DNA of 64,000 bases. It comes from Candidatus Hydrogenisulfobacillus filiaventi. Lineage in GTDB: Bacteria; Bacillota; Sulfobacillia; Sulfobacillales; R501. The stretch's first letter is position 1. Each line of letters begins with the position of its first letter. The stretch spans positions 1,240,001-1,304,000 of the forward strand of contig LR778114.1 in the NCBI GenBank assembly GCA_902809825.1, written 5' to 3'. The notes beneath the pieces were generated by a model. The model was not told the origin of the DNA and ran no database searches. It saw nothing but the letters and a program-made list of their open reading frames with translations. Of the stretch, positions 34,267 to 44,273 are shown piece after piece. The position numbers were made by a program, and so were the translations under genes.

Positions 34267-34773
34267 TCAGGTATTAAACACCACCACCCGGCCCTCCTCG
34301 CGCAGCGCGATGAGGTTGCGCTCGGTGCCCATGCGCAAGGCCTCCAAGCCGGCCTGGATGGTCTCCTCCTGCAGCACCAGCTCCTCCTCCATGAGGTCGT
34401 GGGGATCGGCTAGCAGGGCGGTGTCGTACCGGTCATGCAGCACCTCGATGGCCATGCCGATCTCTTCCACCGACAGGGTGCCGGTGTCGCGGATGAGGGA
34501 GACGACGGAGATGCCTTCGAAGGGGGTGACCTGAAACTCGATCCGGCGGGCCGGGTCGCCCATCAGGGCCCGGTAGGCCTCCAGCATCTCGCGCAGTCCG
34601 GATTCCAGCTCCTCCCACCCCTCCAGGGGGCCCCGGATGAGGAAGGACACCGTCAGGGCGGCTTCCCCCGGGTCGTATTGCACGGTGCTGACCTCCGGAT
34701 ACCGCACGATGAGCGCGATCAACGCCCCCAACCCGCGCAGGCTGGTGCCCCAGCCGGATGTCATTCCCTGCAT
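34267..34773 (-). CDS. Conserved-looking hypothetical protein between recX and ymdB
   Basis: The 168-residue protein is not recognised. It starts MQGMTSGWGTSLRGLGALIALIV, a weakly hydrophobic lead, then alternates strands and helices; acidic helices (EGWEELESGLREMLEAYRAL, HDLMEEELVLQEETIQAGLE) dominate. It sits where rny lies in Bacillus but shows none of the RNase Y features (no KH, no HD domain, no long coiled coil). ATG at 34773 has AAGGGGTGA upstream. Cytoplasmic or membrane-associated. Confidence 0.65.
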   Translation of the reverse strand: MQGMTSGWGTSLRGLGALIALIVRYPEVSTVQYDPGEAALTVSFLIRGPLEGWEELESGLREMLEAYRALMGDPARRIEFQVTPFEGISVVSLIRDTGTLSVEEIGMAIEVLHDRYDTALLADPHDLMEEELVLQEETIQAGLEALRMGTERNLIALREEGRVVVFNT

Positions 34774-34779
34774 CGGACT

Positions 34780-35251
34780 TCACCCCTTCTCCGGCTCACC
34801 GTCGCTGTCCTGCGGCCGTGCGGGGCCCGGGCCCGGATCCGTCACAAGGGCGGCCACCAGAGCCGCCGGGAATCCCTGGCGCTGGAGCTGACGGGCACAG
34901 CGCGCGCGCTCCCGCGGATCCTCCATATCGTAGCGCCGCCGCATGCCTTCGGCAACGGCCCGCCAGTCGCTTTCCCCCACCGTGGCCAGGGTCTCATCCG
35001 CCAGCTCCCGGTCGATGCCCCGCGCCAACAGGTAGCGGCGGAGCGCGCCCGGACCGTAGCGCCCCCACCGCACCGCCTGTTCCACCGCCGCCCGGCACAC
35101 GCGGCGGTCATCCAGCAGCCCTTCGGCCTCCAGGTCGGCCACCACCGCCGCCGCCGCGTCCGGTTCCACCCCCCGCCGCAGCAGGCGCAGCCGCACCTCC
35201 GCGGCCGAAAGGTCCCGGCCTGCCAGCCAGCGCAGGGCCGCTACCCGCGGG

Positions 35252-35274
<23 letters not shown>
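34780..35274 (-). CDS. recX: RecA modulator RecX
   Basis: The 164-residue all-helical protein fits RecX, which inhibits or modulates RecA filaments. Repeated three-helix units are visible: [40 protein letters not shown] and [19 protein letters not shown] at 35274 overlaps the recA stop by 23 bp, so RecX is made from the recA transcript by coupling. Confidence 0.92.
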
Positions 35275-36283
<1,009 letters not shown>

Positions 36284-36320
36284 GGGGCCGTCGCCTCCTC
36301 ATCCCTCCCGTCCGCGGCGG

Positions 36321-37958
36321 TTAGCTGCGCGGACGCGCCGGTTCCATGTTGACGGACCGCCCGCGGATGGCGATGGACTCCAGCGAGGCCAGCACCTTCT
36401 GGGCGGCCGCCTTGGGCATCTCCACAAACGTAAAGCGGTCGTAGATGTCAATGAGCCCGATCACACTGCCGGAGATGCCGGACCCTTCCGCCAGCCCGCG
36501 CACGATATCGGAGGGGGTTACCCGGTCGGCCCGCCCCATGTTGAGGAACAGTCGCACCATGCCGGGCTCGGCCCCGGTGTCGCCGTACGGGTTCTCGGCT
36601 TCCGCCTCGCGGCCCTTCTCGTTCATCAGGCGCAGGGCGGCGGCGGCGATGTCGACGGAATCGTAGGACTGGGCCAGCTCCATCACCAGTTCCTGGTATT
36701 CCGGCAGCACCCCCCGCTCCACTTCCTCCGCCAGGCGGTTCTTCAGGATCTCGCGCTGCTTTTCGGCCACATCCTCGGGCGTGGGTAACGGCCGTCGCTG
36801 CAGGCGGATGCGCAGGATGCGTTCCATCTGCCGCAGCTGCCGGAACTCCCGGGGATGGATGAGGGAAATGGCGGTTCCGCTCCGCCCGGCCCGTCCCGTA
36901 CGCCCGATGCGGTGGACGTAGGTCTCGGAGTCCTGAGGGAGGTCATAGTTGATGACGTGGGTCACGTTCTCGATGTCCAGACCCCGGGCCGCCACGTCGG
37001 TGGCAACCAGGATCTCGCTGCCACCCTCCCGGAACCGCTTCATCACGCGGTTGCGCTGCACCTGGTTGAGGTCACCGTGCAGGGCCTCGGCCCCGTAACC
37101 GCGGGCCTGCAGGGCCTCGGTCAGCTCGTCCACCCGCTTCTTGGTACGGCAGAAGATGATGGTCCGTTCCGCGCCCTCCATGTCCAGGATGCGGCTTAAG
37201 GCGTCCACCTTCTCGTGCTCGCGCACCTCGTAGTAGATCTGATCGATCTGGGGGACCGTCACCCGTTCGGGGCTGATGTTGATGTGCTCCGGATTGTTCA
37301 GGTAGCGCCGCGCCAGCCGGGCCACCGGGTCCGGCACCGTGGCCGAGAAAAGCAGGGTCTGGCGCTCAGCGGGGACGTTGTTGAGGATCTCCTCCACATC
37401 CTCGATGAAGCCCATATCCAGCATCTCGTCGGCCTCGTCCAGCACCAGCACCTTTACCGCCGACAGGTTCAGGGTCCCGCGGCGGATGTGGTCCAGGACC
37501 CGCCCCGGGGTGCCGATCGCGACCTGGGATCCGTGCTCCAGGGCCCGGATCTGACGGTCGTACGACTGCCCGCCGTAAATGGGCACCACCTTCACCCCGG
37601 CATAACGTCCAATCCGGGTGATCTCCTCCGCCACCTGGATGGCCAGTTCCCGGGTGGGGGTGAGCACCAGCGCCTGCACCTTGTGGGAGCGGTGGTCAAG
37701 CCCCTCCACGATGGGGATACCGAAGGCCGCGGTCTTGCCGGTACCGGTCTGGGCCTGCCCGATGAGGTCGCGCCCCGCGCGGATGAGAGGAATGGACGCC
37801 AGCTGAATGGGGGAGGGCTCCTCAAAGCCCATCTCCTCCAGCGCCCGCAGCACCGGGGCGGAGATGCCCATCTCCCGGAAGGTGGTCCCGCTCTTGTGCT
37901 CCTCCCCGTTTCCGACCTCGAGCCCGTTCTGTCCGATCCGATCTGTCTCGTTCGCCAA
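36321..37958 (-). CDS. DEAD-box RNA helicase, CshA/DbpA-like
   Basis: The 545-residue protein has the full DEAD-box set: AQTGTGKT, PTRELA, VLDEADEML, SATVPD, and HRIGRTGRAGR, then a C-terminal region with a DbpA-type RRM (MVRLFLNMGRADRVTPSDIV...). It is an ATP-dependent RNA helicase, likely in ribosome assembly or mRNA decay with RNase J. TTG start at 37958. It is inserted between cinA and recA, which are adjacent in Bacillus. Confidence 0.94.
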   Translation of the reverse strand: MANETDRIGQNGLEVGNGEEHKSGTTFREMGISAPVLRALEEMGFEEPSPIQLASIPLIRAGRDLIGQAQTGTGKTAAFGIPIVEGLDHRSHKVQALVLTPTRELAIQVAEEITRIGRYAGVKVVPIYGGQSYDRQIRALEHGSQVAIGTPGRVLDHIRRGTLNLSAVKVLVLDEADEMLDMGFIEDVEEILNNVPAERQTLLFSATVPDPVARLARRYLNNPEHINISPERVTVPQIDQIYYEVREHEKVDALSRILDMEGAERTIIFCRTKKRVDELTEALQARGYGAEALHGDLNQVQRNRVMKRFREGGSEILVATDVAARGLDIENVTHVINYDLPQDSETYVHRIGRTGRAGRSGTAISLIHPREFRQLRQMERILRIRLQRRPLPTPEDVAEKQREILKNRLAEEVERGVLPEYQELVMELAQSYDSVDIAAAALRLMNEKGREAEAENPYGDTGAEPGMVRLFLNMGRADRVTPSDIVRGLAEGSGISGSVIGLIDIYDRFTFVEMPKAAAQKVLASLESIAIRGRSVNMEPARPRS

Positions 37959-37978
37959 CGTGTGAGACCCCTTCCCCT

Positions 37979-39211
37979 TTACAGCTCCATGTCCTCGCCG
38001 GCCGGCGTGCCGTCCGCAGCCAGGGCCGCCTGCAGCAACGCCAGCACCGCGTCCGTGGCCCCTTCCCGGACCGCTTCGCGGTCACCGTGCAGCTGCAGGC
38101 GGTGGACGACCACCCCGGCGGGACCGGCACAGCCTACAAATACGGTGCCCACCGGATGCCCGGGATCCCCGCCGGTCGGTCCGGCATAGCCGGTGGTCGC
38201 CAGCCCGAAATCGACATTCCAGCGGGCCCGTGCCACCTCAGCCATGGCACGGGCGCAGGCTTCACTGACGGCGCCAAATTCCCGCAAAATTTGCACCGGC
38301 ACCCCCATCTCCGCCTTGGCGGTGTCGGTATAGGTCACCGCTCCCCCCACCAACGCGGCCGAGGCGCCGGGAACGCCAACCAGGGCCGCCATCACCATGC
38401 CGCCCGTTAACGATTCCAATGCCGCCACCCGCAGACGTCGGGCAATCAGCTGCGCCACAATCCATCCGGGCCGCTCCTCCGCCCCCAGCGGCAGCAGGGG
38501 CTGCGGGCACACTCCATGCAACCAGCCCTCCAGGCGGCGGATGGCCAACGGAACCCGCCCGGGACGCTCCGGATCCGCAGGACTTTCCAGGGTGATTTCC
38601 AACCGGCCGGGCCGGGCATACAGACCGATGCGGGGATGCTGACCGGCAGCCAGGGGTGCTAACAGGCGGGCGGCCTCGGACTCCGCTAAATCATAGCAGG
38701 TGTAGGTGACGCGAACAATCCCCGGATTCCCGCTCTCGCGCAGCCATGGCAGCAGGGCGGCCTCTGCCAGCGCCTGCAATTCCGCCGGGGGCCCGGGCAG
38801 CAGCACCACCATGGTGTCCCCTGCCGTCACCCGCTGACCGGGGGCTAACCCGGCCGGATTGGGCCACAGTTCCGCCCCAGCCACTACCGCGAAAGCCACT
38901 TCCGGCCACGGATCCCCTGCCGAGGGCTCCCGGTGCAGCACTGCCCGCCCCAGCGCGCGGGCCACCCCCGCCACCGTGCAGTCATCATGGGTGCGTCCCA
39001 GCCCGCCGGTGGTGATCACCAGCTCCGCCTGCGTCCGGGCCCAGGTGACCGCCGCCGCCACCGCCGCCGGGTCGTCGGCCACCATCACCCGGCTCACCAC
39101 GCGTACGCCCGCCCCGGCCAGACGCCCGACCAGCCACGCCCCGTTGCGGTCGGTCACGCGTCCGGCCAGGACCTCGTCCCCTACGGCCACAATTGCCGCC
39201 GTGCCTGTCAT
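37979..39211 (-). CDS. cinA: CinA-like protein (nicotinamide mononucleotide deamidase)
   Basis: The 410-residue protein has an N-terminal MoaB/Mog-like domain (VGDEVLAGRVTDRN, TTGGLGRTHDDCT) and a C-terminal CinA amidohydrolase domain (ALESLTGGMVMAALVGVPGAS, TGYAGPTGGDPGHPVGTVF). The C-terminal domain deamidates NMN in characterised relatives. ATG at 39211; a longer frame upstream adds no family sequence. The gene sits before the helicase and recA, as in the cinA-recA pair of Gram-positives. Confidence 0.93.
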   Translation of the reverse strand: MTGTAAIVAVGDEVLAGRVTDRNGAWLVGRLAGAGVRVVSRVMVADDPAAVAAAVTWARTQAELVITTGGLGRTHDDCTVAGVARALGRAVLHREPSAGDPWPEVAFAVVAGAELWPNPAGLAPGQRVTAGDTMVVLLPGPPAELQALAEAALLPWLRESGNPGIVRVTYTCYDLAESEAARLLAPLAAGQHPRIGLYARPGRLEITLESPADPERPGRVPLAIRRLEGWLHGVCPQPLLPLGAEERPGWIVAQLIARRLRVAALESLTGGMVMAALVGVPGASAALVGGAVTYTDTAKAEMGVPVQILREFGAVSEACARAMAEVARARWNVDFGLATTGYAGPTGGDPGHPVGTVFVGCAGPAGVVVHRLQLHGDREAVREGATDAVLALLQAALAADGTPAGEDMEL

Positions 39212-39323
39212 CGTCCGTTCCCGGCCCCCGCGCCCGGCCGCTTTCGCGGCCTGATGGGATTGCTGCCCAACCCGGTTTGATCTTGGCATAGTGAGGCGGG
39301 AAACTCAACCGGCGCGGCAGGTC

Positions 39324-40829
39324 TCAGGCGCTTTCCGCCCCTGCCTGCGGGGAATGCATCCCCGCCAGCTCCCGGACCACCTCCCCGGGGAGGGTTTCCG
39401 CCTCCAGCAGCCGGGCGGCCAGCGCCTCCAGGGCCGGCCGGTAGGCCTGCAGCAGCTGCTCCACCCGCTGGCGCTCCTGGCTGACGATGGCGTTGACGGT
39501 GTCGTACAACTTTTCGGGCGACAGGGCCTCCTCTGCCACCACCCCCAGCGGGCTGAGGCCGGCCAGCACCATGCGCCGGGCGATATCCCACGCCTTCTGG
39601 AAATCATTGGCGGCCCCCGTGCTGGCCTCCCCGGTCACCGCCACCTCGGCCGCCGACCCGGCCAGGCAGACGGCGATGGCGGTGCGCAGTTCGCTGTGGG
39701 TCTGCAGCAGCCGCTCGTCGTCCGGCGACTGCCGCACATAGCCCAACGCCTGCCCGCGGGGGGCAATGGTCACCGAAGCCACACTCCCCGGGTCCAGCAG
39801 CTCGCCCACCAGGGCGTGGCCCCCTTCGTGGATGGCCACCCGGCGGATATCCGCCTGATCCAGGCTGCGGGGGATGCGCTCGCCCAGCATGACCTTCTCC
39901 ACCGCCCCCGCCAGGTGGGCGGCCCGGATCCGGGGGGACCCTTCGCGCAGGGCCAGGATGGCCGCCTCATTGCAGACCGATTCCAGATGGGCGCCGGAGA
40001 ACCCGTAGGTGTCGCGCGCCACCGCCTCCAGGTCGACGTCATCGGCCAGCGGCTTGTTGCGGGTGTGCAGCTGGAGGATGGCCAGCCGGGCCTCCCGGTC
40101 AGGCAGCTCCACCTGCACCACCCGGTCGAACCGGCCCGGGCGCAGGAGCGCGGGGTCGATGAGGTCGGCGCGGTTGGTGGCCCCCATGACCAGCACCCGC
40201 ACGTCTCCCTCCTGGGTGGCCATGCCGTCCATTTCCACCAGCAGCTGGTTCAGGGTCTGGTCGTACTCCAGATGACTGTGGTGCTGACCCCGCCGGCCGG
40301 CCATCACCTCCAGCTCATCAATGAAGATGATGGCGCTCCCCTTTCCCTCGCGCCGCGCCACTGAGCGCGCCTCGGCAAACAGCTGGCGCACCCGCTGGGC
40401 GCCGACGCCGGCGTAGACCTCGATGAACTCCGAACCGCTCGCGGCCAGGAAGGCGGAGTCGGTGTACTGGGCCGCTGCCTTGGCCAGCAGGGTCTTGCCG
40501 GTCCCCGGCGGGCCCACCAGCAGGATGCCCTTCAAGGGACGGATGCCCAGATGCGCGATGGCTTCCGGCTTGCGCAGGAACTCCAGGGCCTCCTGCAGCT
40601 CGTGCTTGGCGGTGGTCTGACCGCCGATGTCCTGAAAGGTCACCGCCGGGGTCCCGGCACCGCTCACCACCCGCCGGGGGCGGCCCTGGGTCAGGCGCTG
40701 GGCCAGGCCGGTGGCATAGACGAACAGCCCCACCCCCAGGAAGAAGAGGAGGGGCCATACGTCCAGGCCCTCCAGTCCCAGGAAGACCAGCACCGCCAGC
40801 ACCACGCCCAGCAGGATTTCCTTAAGCAT
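39324..40829 (-). CDS. Compact FtsH-like AAA+ zinc protease
   Basis: The 501-residue protein has two N-terminal helices (about 5-21 and 25-43) joined by only a few residues, then an AAA+ domain with VGPPGTGKT (106-114), pore loop FIEVYAGVGA, IIFIDELEVM and NRADLIDPALLRPGRFD, and an M41 protease with HEGGH (334-338) and third ligand Asp409 (STGAANDF). The extracytoplasmic FtsH domain is missing. ATG at 40829 overlaps the upstream gene by 8 bp. It is likely a paralogue of the housekeeping FtsH. Confidence 0.9.
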   Translation of the reverse strand: MLKEILLGVVLAVLVFLGLEGLDVWPLLFFLGVGLFVYATGLAQRLTQGRPRRVVSGAGTPAVTFQDIGGQTTAKHELQEALEFLRKPEAIAHLGIRPLKGILLVGPPGTGKTLLAKAAAQYTDSAFLAASGSEFIEVYAGVGAQRVRQLFAEARSVARREGKGSAIIFIDELEVMAGRRGQHHSHLEYDQTLNQLLVEMDGMATQEGDVRVLVMGATNRADLIDPALLRPGRFDRVVQVELPDREARLAILQLHTRNKPLADDVDLEAVARDTYGFSGAHLESVCNEAAILALREGSPRIRAAHLAGAVEKVMLGERIPRSLDQADIRRVAIHEGGHALVGELLDPGSVASVTIAPRGQALGYVRQSPDDERLLQTHSELRTAIAVCLAGSAAEVAVTGEASTGAANDFQKAWDIARRMVLAGLSPLGVVAEEALSPEKLYDTVNAIVSQERQRVEQLLQAYRPALEALAARLLEAETLPGEVVRELAGMHSPQAGAESA

Positions 40830-41337
40830 TGGGATCGGCTCCCTTCGCCACCGGGATGACCTGGTAGAGCACGGCCGAGCCCTGGCGCAGGGTCAGGAAG
40901 ATGTCCCCGCGGTCCATGCTGACCTGGGCCTGCGCCCGCGCCCGGGCGGCGTCGGCCAGGATCTGCTGCCGCATGGCGACAAACTGTCCGGTGGCGATCC
41001 CCTGCGCCACCACAAACGACAGCTCGTTATCCAAGGCGCGCAGGGCCGGTGAGGCCCGGTCCCGGATCAGTACCGCGTCCATCGCCTGCCCGCTGGCGGC
41101 CGCACGCGCCTGGACGGTGTCATAGACCGTCTCCAGGTCCGCGCCCGGCTGCAGCTGCAGCACCAGGTCGCGGCCGTTGAGCCACGCCCCGGCCACGCCC
41201 GGGGTCCGCCGGACCGCCTGCAGGAAGGGGGTTCGCACCTGGGAGGCCACATAAATCCGCTCCGCCGCCCACAAGGCACCCAGGGTCACCAGGAAAGACG
41301 CAATGACCACGAACACCTGCTTAACCGAAACCCGCAC
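40822..41337 (-). CDS. Hypothetical single-helix membrane protein coupled to the FtsH-like protease
   Basis: The 171-residue protein has one N-terminal transmembrane helix (VFVVIASFLVTLGALWAAE), then a domain with predicted alternating strands and helices ending in DRGDIFLTLRQGSAVLYQVIPV, likely outside the cytoplasm. No family is recognised. GTG at 41337 has GGGAGG upstream. Its 3' end overlaps the FtsH-like start by 8 bp, so the pair is translationally coupled. An adaptor or anchor role for the protease is a reasonable guess, not shown. Confidence 0.65.
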   Translation of the reverse strand: MRVSVKQVFVVIASFLVTLGALWAAERIYVASQVRTPFLQAVRRTPGVAGAWLNGRDLVLQLQPGADLETVYDTVQARAAASGQAMDAVLIRDRASPALRALDNELSFVVAQGIATGQFVAMRQQILADAARARAQAQVSMDRGDIFLTLRQGSAVLYQVIPVAKGADPNA

Positions 41338-41500
41338 AGCGCCTCCCCTTCCCTCGCCTGCCGCGTCCCGCCCTTCCCCGCCGGTAAATTTCCGGACGGA
41401 TTGCCGATCCACCCGTTCGTTTGTTCGCCAGTATAGCATAGGAATCCGTCGGGGCGGCCCGCAATGCCTGGCTTTCCGCCCAACGGTCCCCTGCCCGGGC

Positions 41501-42022
41501 CTAGACGGCCCCCCAGAACCGGCGGAAATATTGCCATCCGGACCCGATGGTCAGGACCACCGCCAGGGCCCAAAGGCCCGCCGTCACCAGGGCCGCCGCG
41601 CCCTGGCGGGCCAGGACCGCCGATGCGCCCACCGCCACCATCTGCACTGTGGTCTTCCACTTGGCCGCCAGGCTGGCGGGCATGTGCACCCCGGGCGGCA
41701 GGACGCTGCGCAGCCCCATGACCGCCAGCTCCCGGACCAGCACCACCAGGTATACCCAGGCCGAGAGGCGCCCGCCGGCCACCAGCGCCGCCGCCGTCCC
41801 CAGCACCAGCACCTTGTCCGCCAGGGGGTCGAGATACGCCCCCAGGCGGGTGGTCCGGCCCAGGCGCCGGGCCAGGCGGCCGTCGGCGAAATCGGTCAGC
41901 CCGGCCAGTACGAAGACGGCCAGGCCCCACCAGCGGGCCTCGGCCCCGGGGCTGAGCCAGAGGGCCAGCACCGGCACCGTGAGCAGCACCCGGCTGGCGG
42001 TAAGCCAATCCACCACGCTCAC
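41501..42022 (-). CDS. pgsA: CDP-diacylglycerol-glycerol-3-phosphate 3-phosphatidyltransferase PgsA
   Basis: The 173-residue polytopic membrane enzyme makes phosphatidylglycerol phosphate. The CDP-alcohol phosphotransferase motif DGxxAR-x8-GxxxDxxxD reads DGRLAR ... GAYLDPLAD. Four to five hydrophobic helices follow. The start is GTG at 42022, overlapping the rimO stop by 4 bp. Position before cinA/recA matches the Bacillus order. Confidence 0.93.
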   Translation of the reverse strand: MSVVDWLTASRVLLTVPVLALWLSPGAEARWWGLAVFVLAGLTDFADGRLARRLGRTTRLGAYLDPLADKVLVLGTAAALVAGGRLSAWVYLVVLVRELAVMGLRSVLPPGVHMPASLAAKWKTTVQMVAVGASAVLARQGAAALVTAGLWALAVVLTIGSGWQYFRRFWGAV

Positions 42023-43362
42023 GGTGCCGCCTCCGCCAGGAGGTCGTAACCGTCCACCCCGGTAATGCGGGCGGGCACCACCGTCCCGGCAGGCCAGCGT
42101 CCGCGCAGCAGGGTCACGCCGTCGATGTCCGGTGCATCCATCGGTCCCCGCGCGATGCTCACCGCCTCCCCCTCCTGCTCCACCAGCAGGGGGACCCGCC
42201 GCCCCACATGGCGGCCGCGGACAGCCGGCAGCAGCGAGCGCTGCAGCAGCAGGACCCGCCGCCGGCGCCGCTCTTTGACCAGACGCGGGACGGGATCCCC
42301 CAGAGGGGCGGCACCGGTGCCCTCCTCGGGGGAGTAGGTGAACACGCCCACATGCTCGAAGCGGATCCGGGCCACAAAGTCGAGGAGAGCGTTCACATGC
42401 TCCTCCGCCTCGCCCGGGAAACCCACGATAAAGGTGGTCCGCAGGGTGATGTCCGGCACCGCCTCCCGGATGGCCGCCAGCACCTCCTCCACCCGCCCCT
42501 GCCGGAAGGGCCGCCGCATCGCCCGGAGGATGTCCGAATGGGCATGTTGCAACGGCAGGTCCAGGTAGGGCGCGACCTGCGGCAGATCCCGCATCGCCCG
42601 CAAGAGCCCGGGCCCGATCTGGGTCGGGTAGCTGTACAGCAGCCGGATCCAGAGGATGCCAGGCACCTCGGCCAGGGCGTACAGCAGCCGGTCCAGCGCC
42701 GGCCGGCCATACAGGTCGTGCCCCCAGAGGGTGGTGTCCTGAGCCACCAGCACCACCTCACGGACGCCCCGGGCCGCCAGCCCCCGCACCTCAGCGACAA
42801 TGTCGCCCAGGGGCCGGCTCCGGTAGCCGCCCCGCATGAGGGGGATGGCACAGAAGGCGCAGGTGTGGTCACAGCCCTCGGCAATCTTGACATAGGCCAG
42901 ATGGGCCGGGGTGCTCAGCCGCCGCAGGGAGGGCCGTCCCCGCACCGGGGTATCCCCCCAGAAGGCCGGCCGGCTGCCGGCCAAGGCCCCCTCCACCGCC
43001 TCCACGATGCGGCCGAACTCCCCCGTGCCGACCATGGCGTCCACTTCCGGCAGCTCCTGCCACAGCTCCCCCCGGTAGCGCTGCGACAGGCACCCGGCTA
43101 CCACCAGCGCCTTCAGGCGGCCGGTCTGCTTGAGCTCCGCCATTTCCAGGATGGTGCGCACCGACTCCCGCTTGGCGGCGTCAATGAAGCCGCAGGTGTT
43201 GATGATGAGGACGTCGGCCTCCTCGGCCCGGGCTGTCAGCCGGTACCCCGCCTCCTCCAGCAGCCCCAGCATGGTCTCGGAGTCCACCCGGTTCTTCGGG
43301 CAGCCGAGGCTTACCATGCCAACCTCGAGCGGGGCTGCCCCGCCATGGTCGCCCTTGTTCAC
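42019..43362 (-). CDS. rimO: Ribosomal protein S12 methylthiotransferase RimO
   Basis: The 447-residue radical-SAM enzyme has an N-terminal methylthiotransferase domain (VSLGCPKNRVDSE, INTCGFIDAAK, VAGCLSQRY giving three Cys for one cluster), the CxxxCxxC radical-SAM motif (CDHTCAFCAIP), and a C-terminal TRAM region. VSLGCPKN and length point to RimO rather than MiaB. Start set at GTG 43362; an ATG at the VSLGC motif is too late for the fold. Followed by pgsA with a 4-bp overlap. Confidence 0.92.
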   Translation of the reverse strand: MNKGDHGGAAPLEVGMVSLGCPKNRVDSETMLGLLEEAGYRLTARAEEADVLIINTCGFIDAAKRESVRTILEMAELKQTGRLKALVVAGCLSQRYRGELWQELPEVDAMVGTGEFGRIVEAVEGALAGSRPAFWGDTPVRGRPSLRRLSTPAHLAYVKIAEGCDHTCAFCAIPLMRGGYRSRPLGDIVAEVRGLAARGVREVVLVAQDTTLWGHDLYGRPALDRLLYALAEVPGILWIRLLYSYPTQIGPGLLRAMRDLPQVAPYLDLPLQHAHSDILRAMRRPFRQGRVEEVLAAIREAVPDITLRTTFIVGFPGEAEEHVNALLDFVARIRFEHVGVFTYSPEEGTGAAPLGDPVPRLVKERRRRRVLLLQRSLLPAVRGRHVGRRVPLLVEQEGEAVSIARGPMDAPDIDGVTLLRGRWPAGTVVPARITGVDGYDLLAEAAP

Positions 43363-43520
43363 GTGTCGATCCCCCGTCCTGTTCTGGTCCCCATGATACC
43401 AGCCGGCCCGGGACGGGAAAAGCGCCGTGCACCCGACCGGGTTGACGACATTTACCAGGGTAGGCCGCGCCAGCGCCGGCAACTTAAGGAGGACGCGTCT
43501 TTCAGAAGGGGGCAGAACCG

Positions 43521-44273
43521 ATGCAGGATCGGCTGCGGCCGTGGGGGCGGGTATTGGGTCTGGTGCTAGCGGTGTGGCTGGCGTGGGCAGGCGGCTGGGG
43601 CCGGGCCCTGGCCATGGCCCCCCCGTCCCCCCTTCCGCCCGGCGCCGAACGCTGGACCCTGCGGGGGGTGAAGACCGACCGCAAGGTGGTGGCCTTGACC
43701 TTCGACATCTCCTGGGGTACGGTCATGCCGCCCAAGGTCTTCGCCATCCTGGAGCGGGAACACGTCCCCGCCACCATGTTCGTTTCCGGACCCTGGGCGG
43801 GCCGGCAGGGGGCGGACTTGGTGCGGCGCATGGCCGCTGCCGGAATGGAAGTGGAATCCCATGGCTGGGCACATGTCAACTACACCGGGCTGTCCGACCA
43901 GGGGGTCCAGGACAACATCCGGCGCGCCGGCGCTGTCATCCGGCAGCTCACCGGCCGGGATCCGCGTTTTGTGCGGCCGCCGAACGGCGACTTCAGTCCC
44001 CGCACCCTGGCCGCCGCGCGGGCGGTCGGCTACACCACGGTGACCTGGGGGACCGACTCCCTGGACTGGATGAACCCCGGGGTGGACACCATCATCCGCC
44101 GGGTGGTTACCCGCGTGCATCCCGGTGACATTGTGCTGCTGCACGCCTCCGATACCTGCAAGCAGACCGACCTGGCCCTGCCTGCCATCATCCGCGACCT
44201 GCGCGCCCGCGGGTACCAGCTGGTGACGCTGGAGCAGCTCCTGCAGACGGGGACTCCCGACTTCCGGGACTAG
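43521..44273 (+). CDS. PdaB-like polysaccharide deacetylase (sporulation)
   Basis: The 250-residue secreted protein has a signal-like N-terminus (VLGLVLAVWLAWAGGWGRALA) and a NodB/CE4 domain. Motif 1 is TFDISWG, with Ile replacing the second Asp, the form seen in PdaB-type spore deacetylases; motif 2 is SHGWAHVNY and motif 3 RPPNGDF. PdaB keeps the cortex intact late in sporulation. ATG at 43521 has AGAAGGGGG upstream. Its stop overlaps the convergent dacF-like stop within CTAG. Confidence 0.85.
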   Translation: MQDRLRPWGRVLGLVLAVWLAWAGGWGRALAMAPPSPLPPGAERWTLRGVKTDRKVVALTFDISWGTVMPPKVFAILEREHVPATMFVSGPWAGRQGADLVRRMAAAGMEVESHGWAHVNYTGLSDQGVQDNIRRAGAVIRQLTGRDPRFVRPPNGDFSPRTLAAARAVGYTTVTWGTDSLDWMNPGVDTIIRRVVTRVHPGDIVLLHASDTCKQTDLALPAIIRDLRARGYQLVTLEQLLQTGTPDFRD

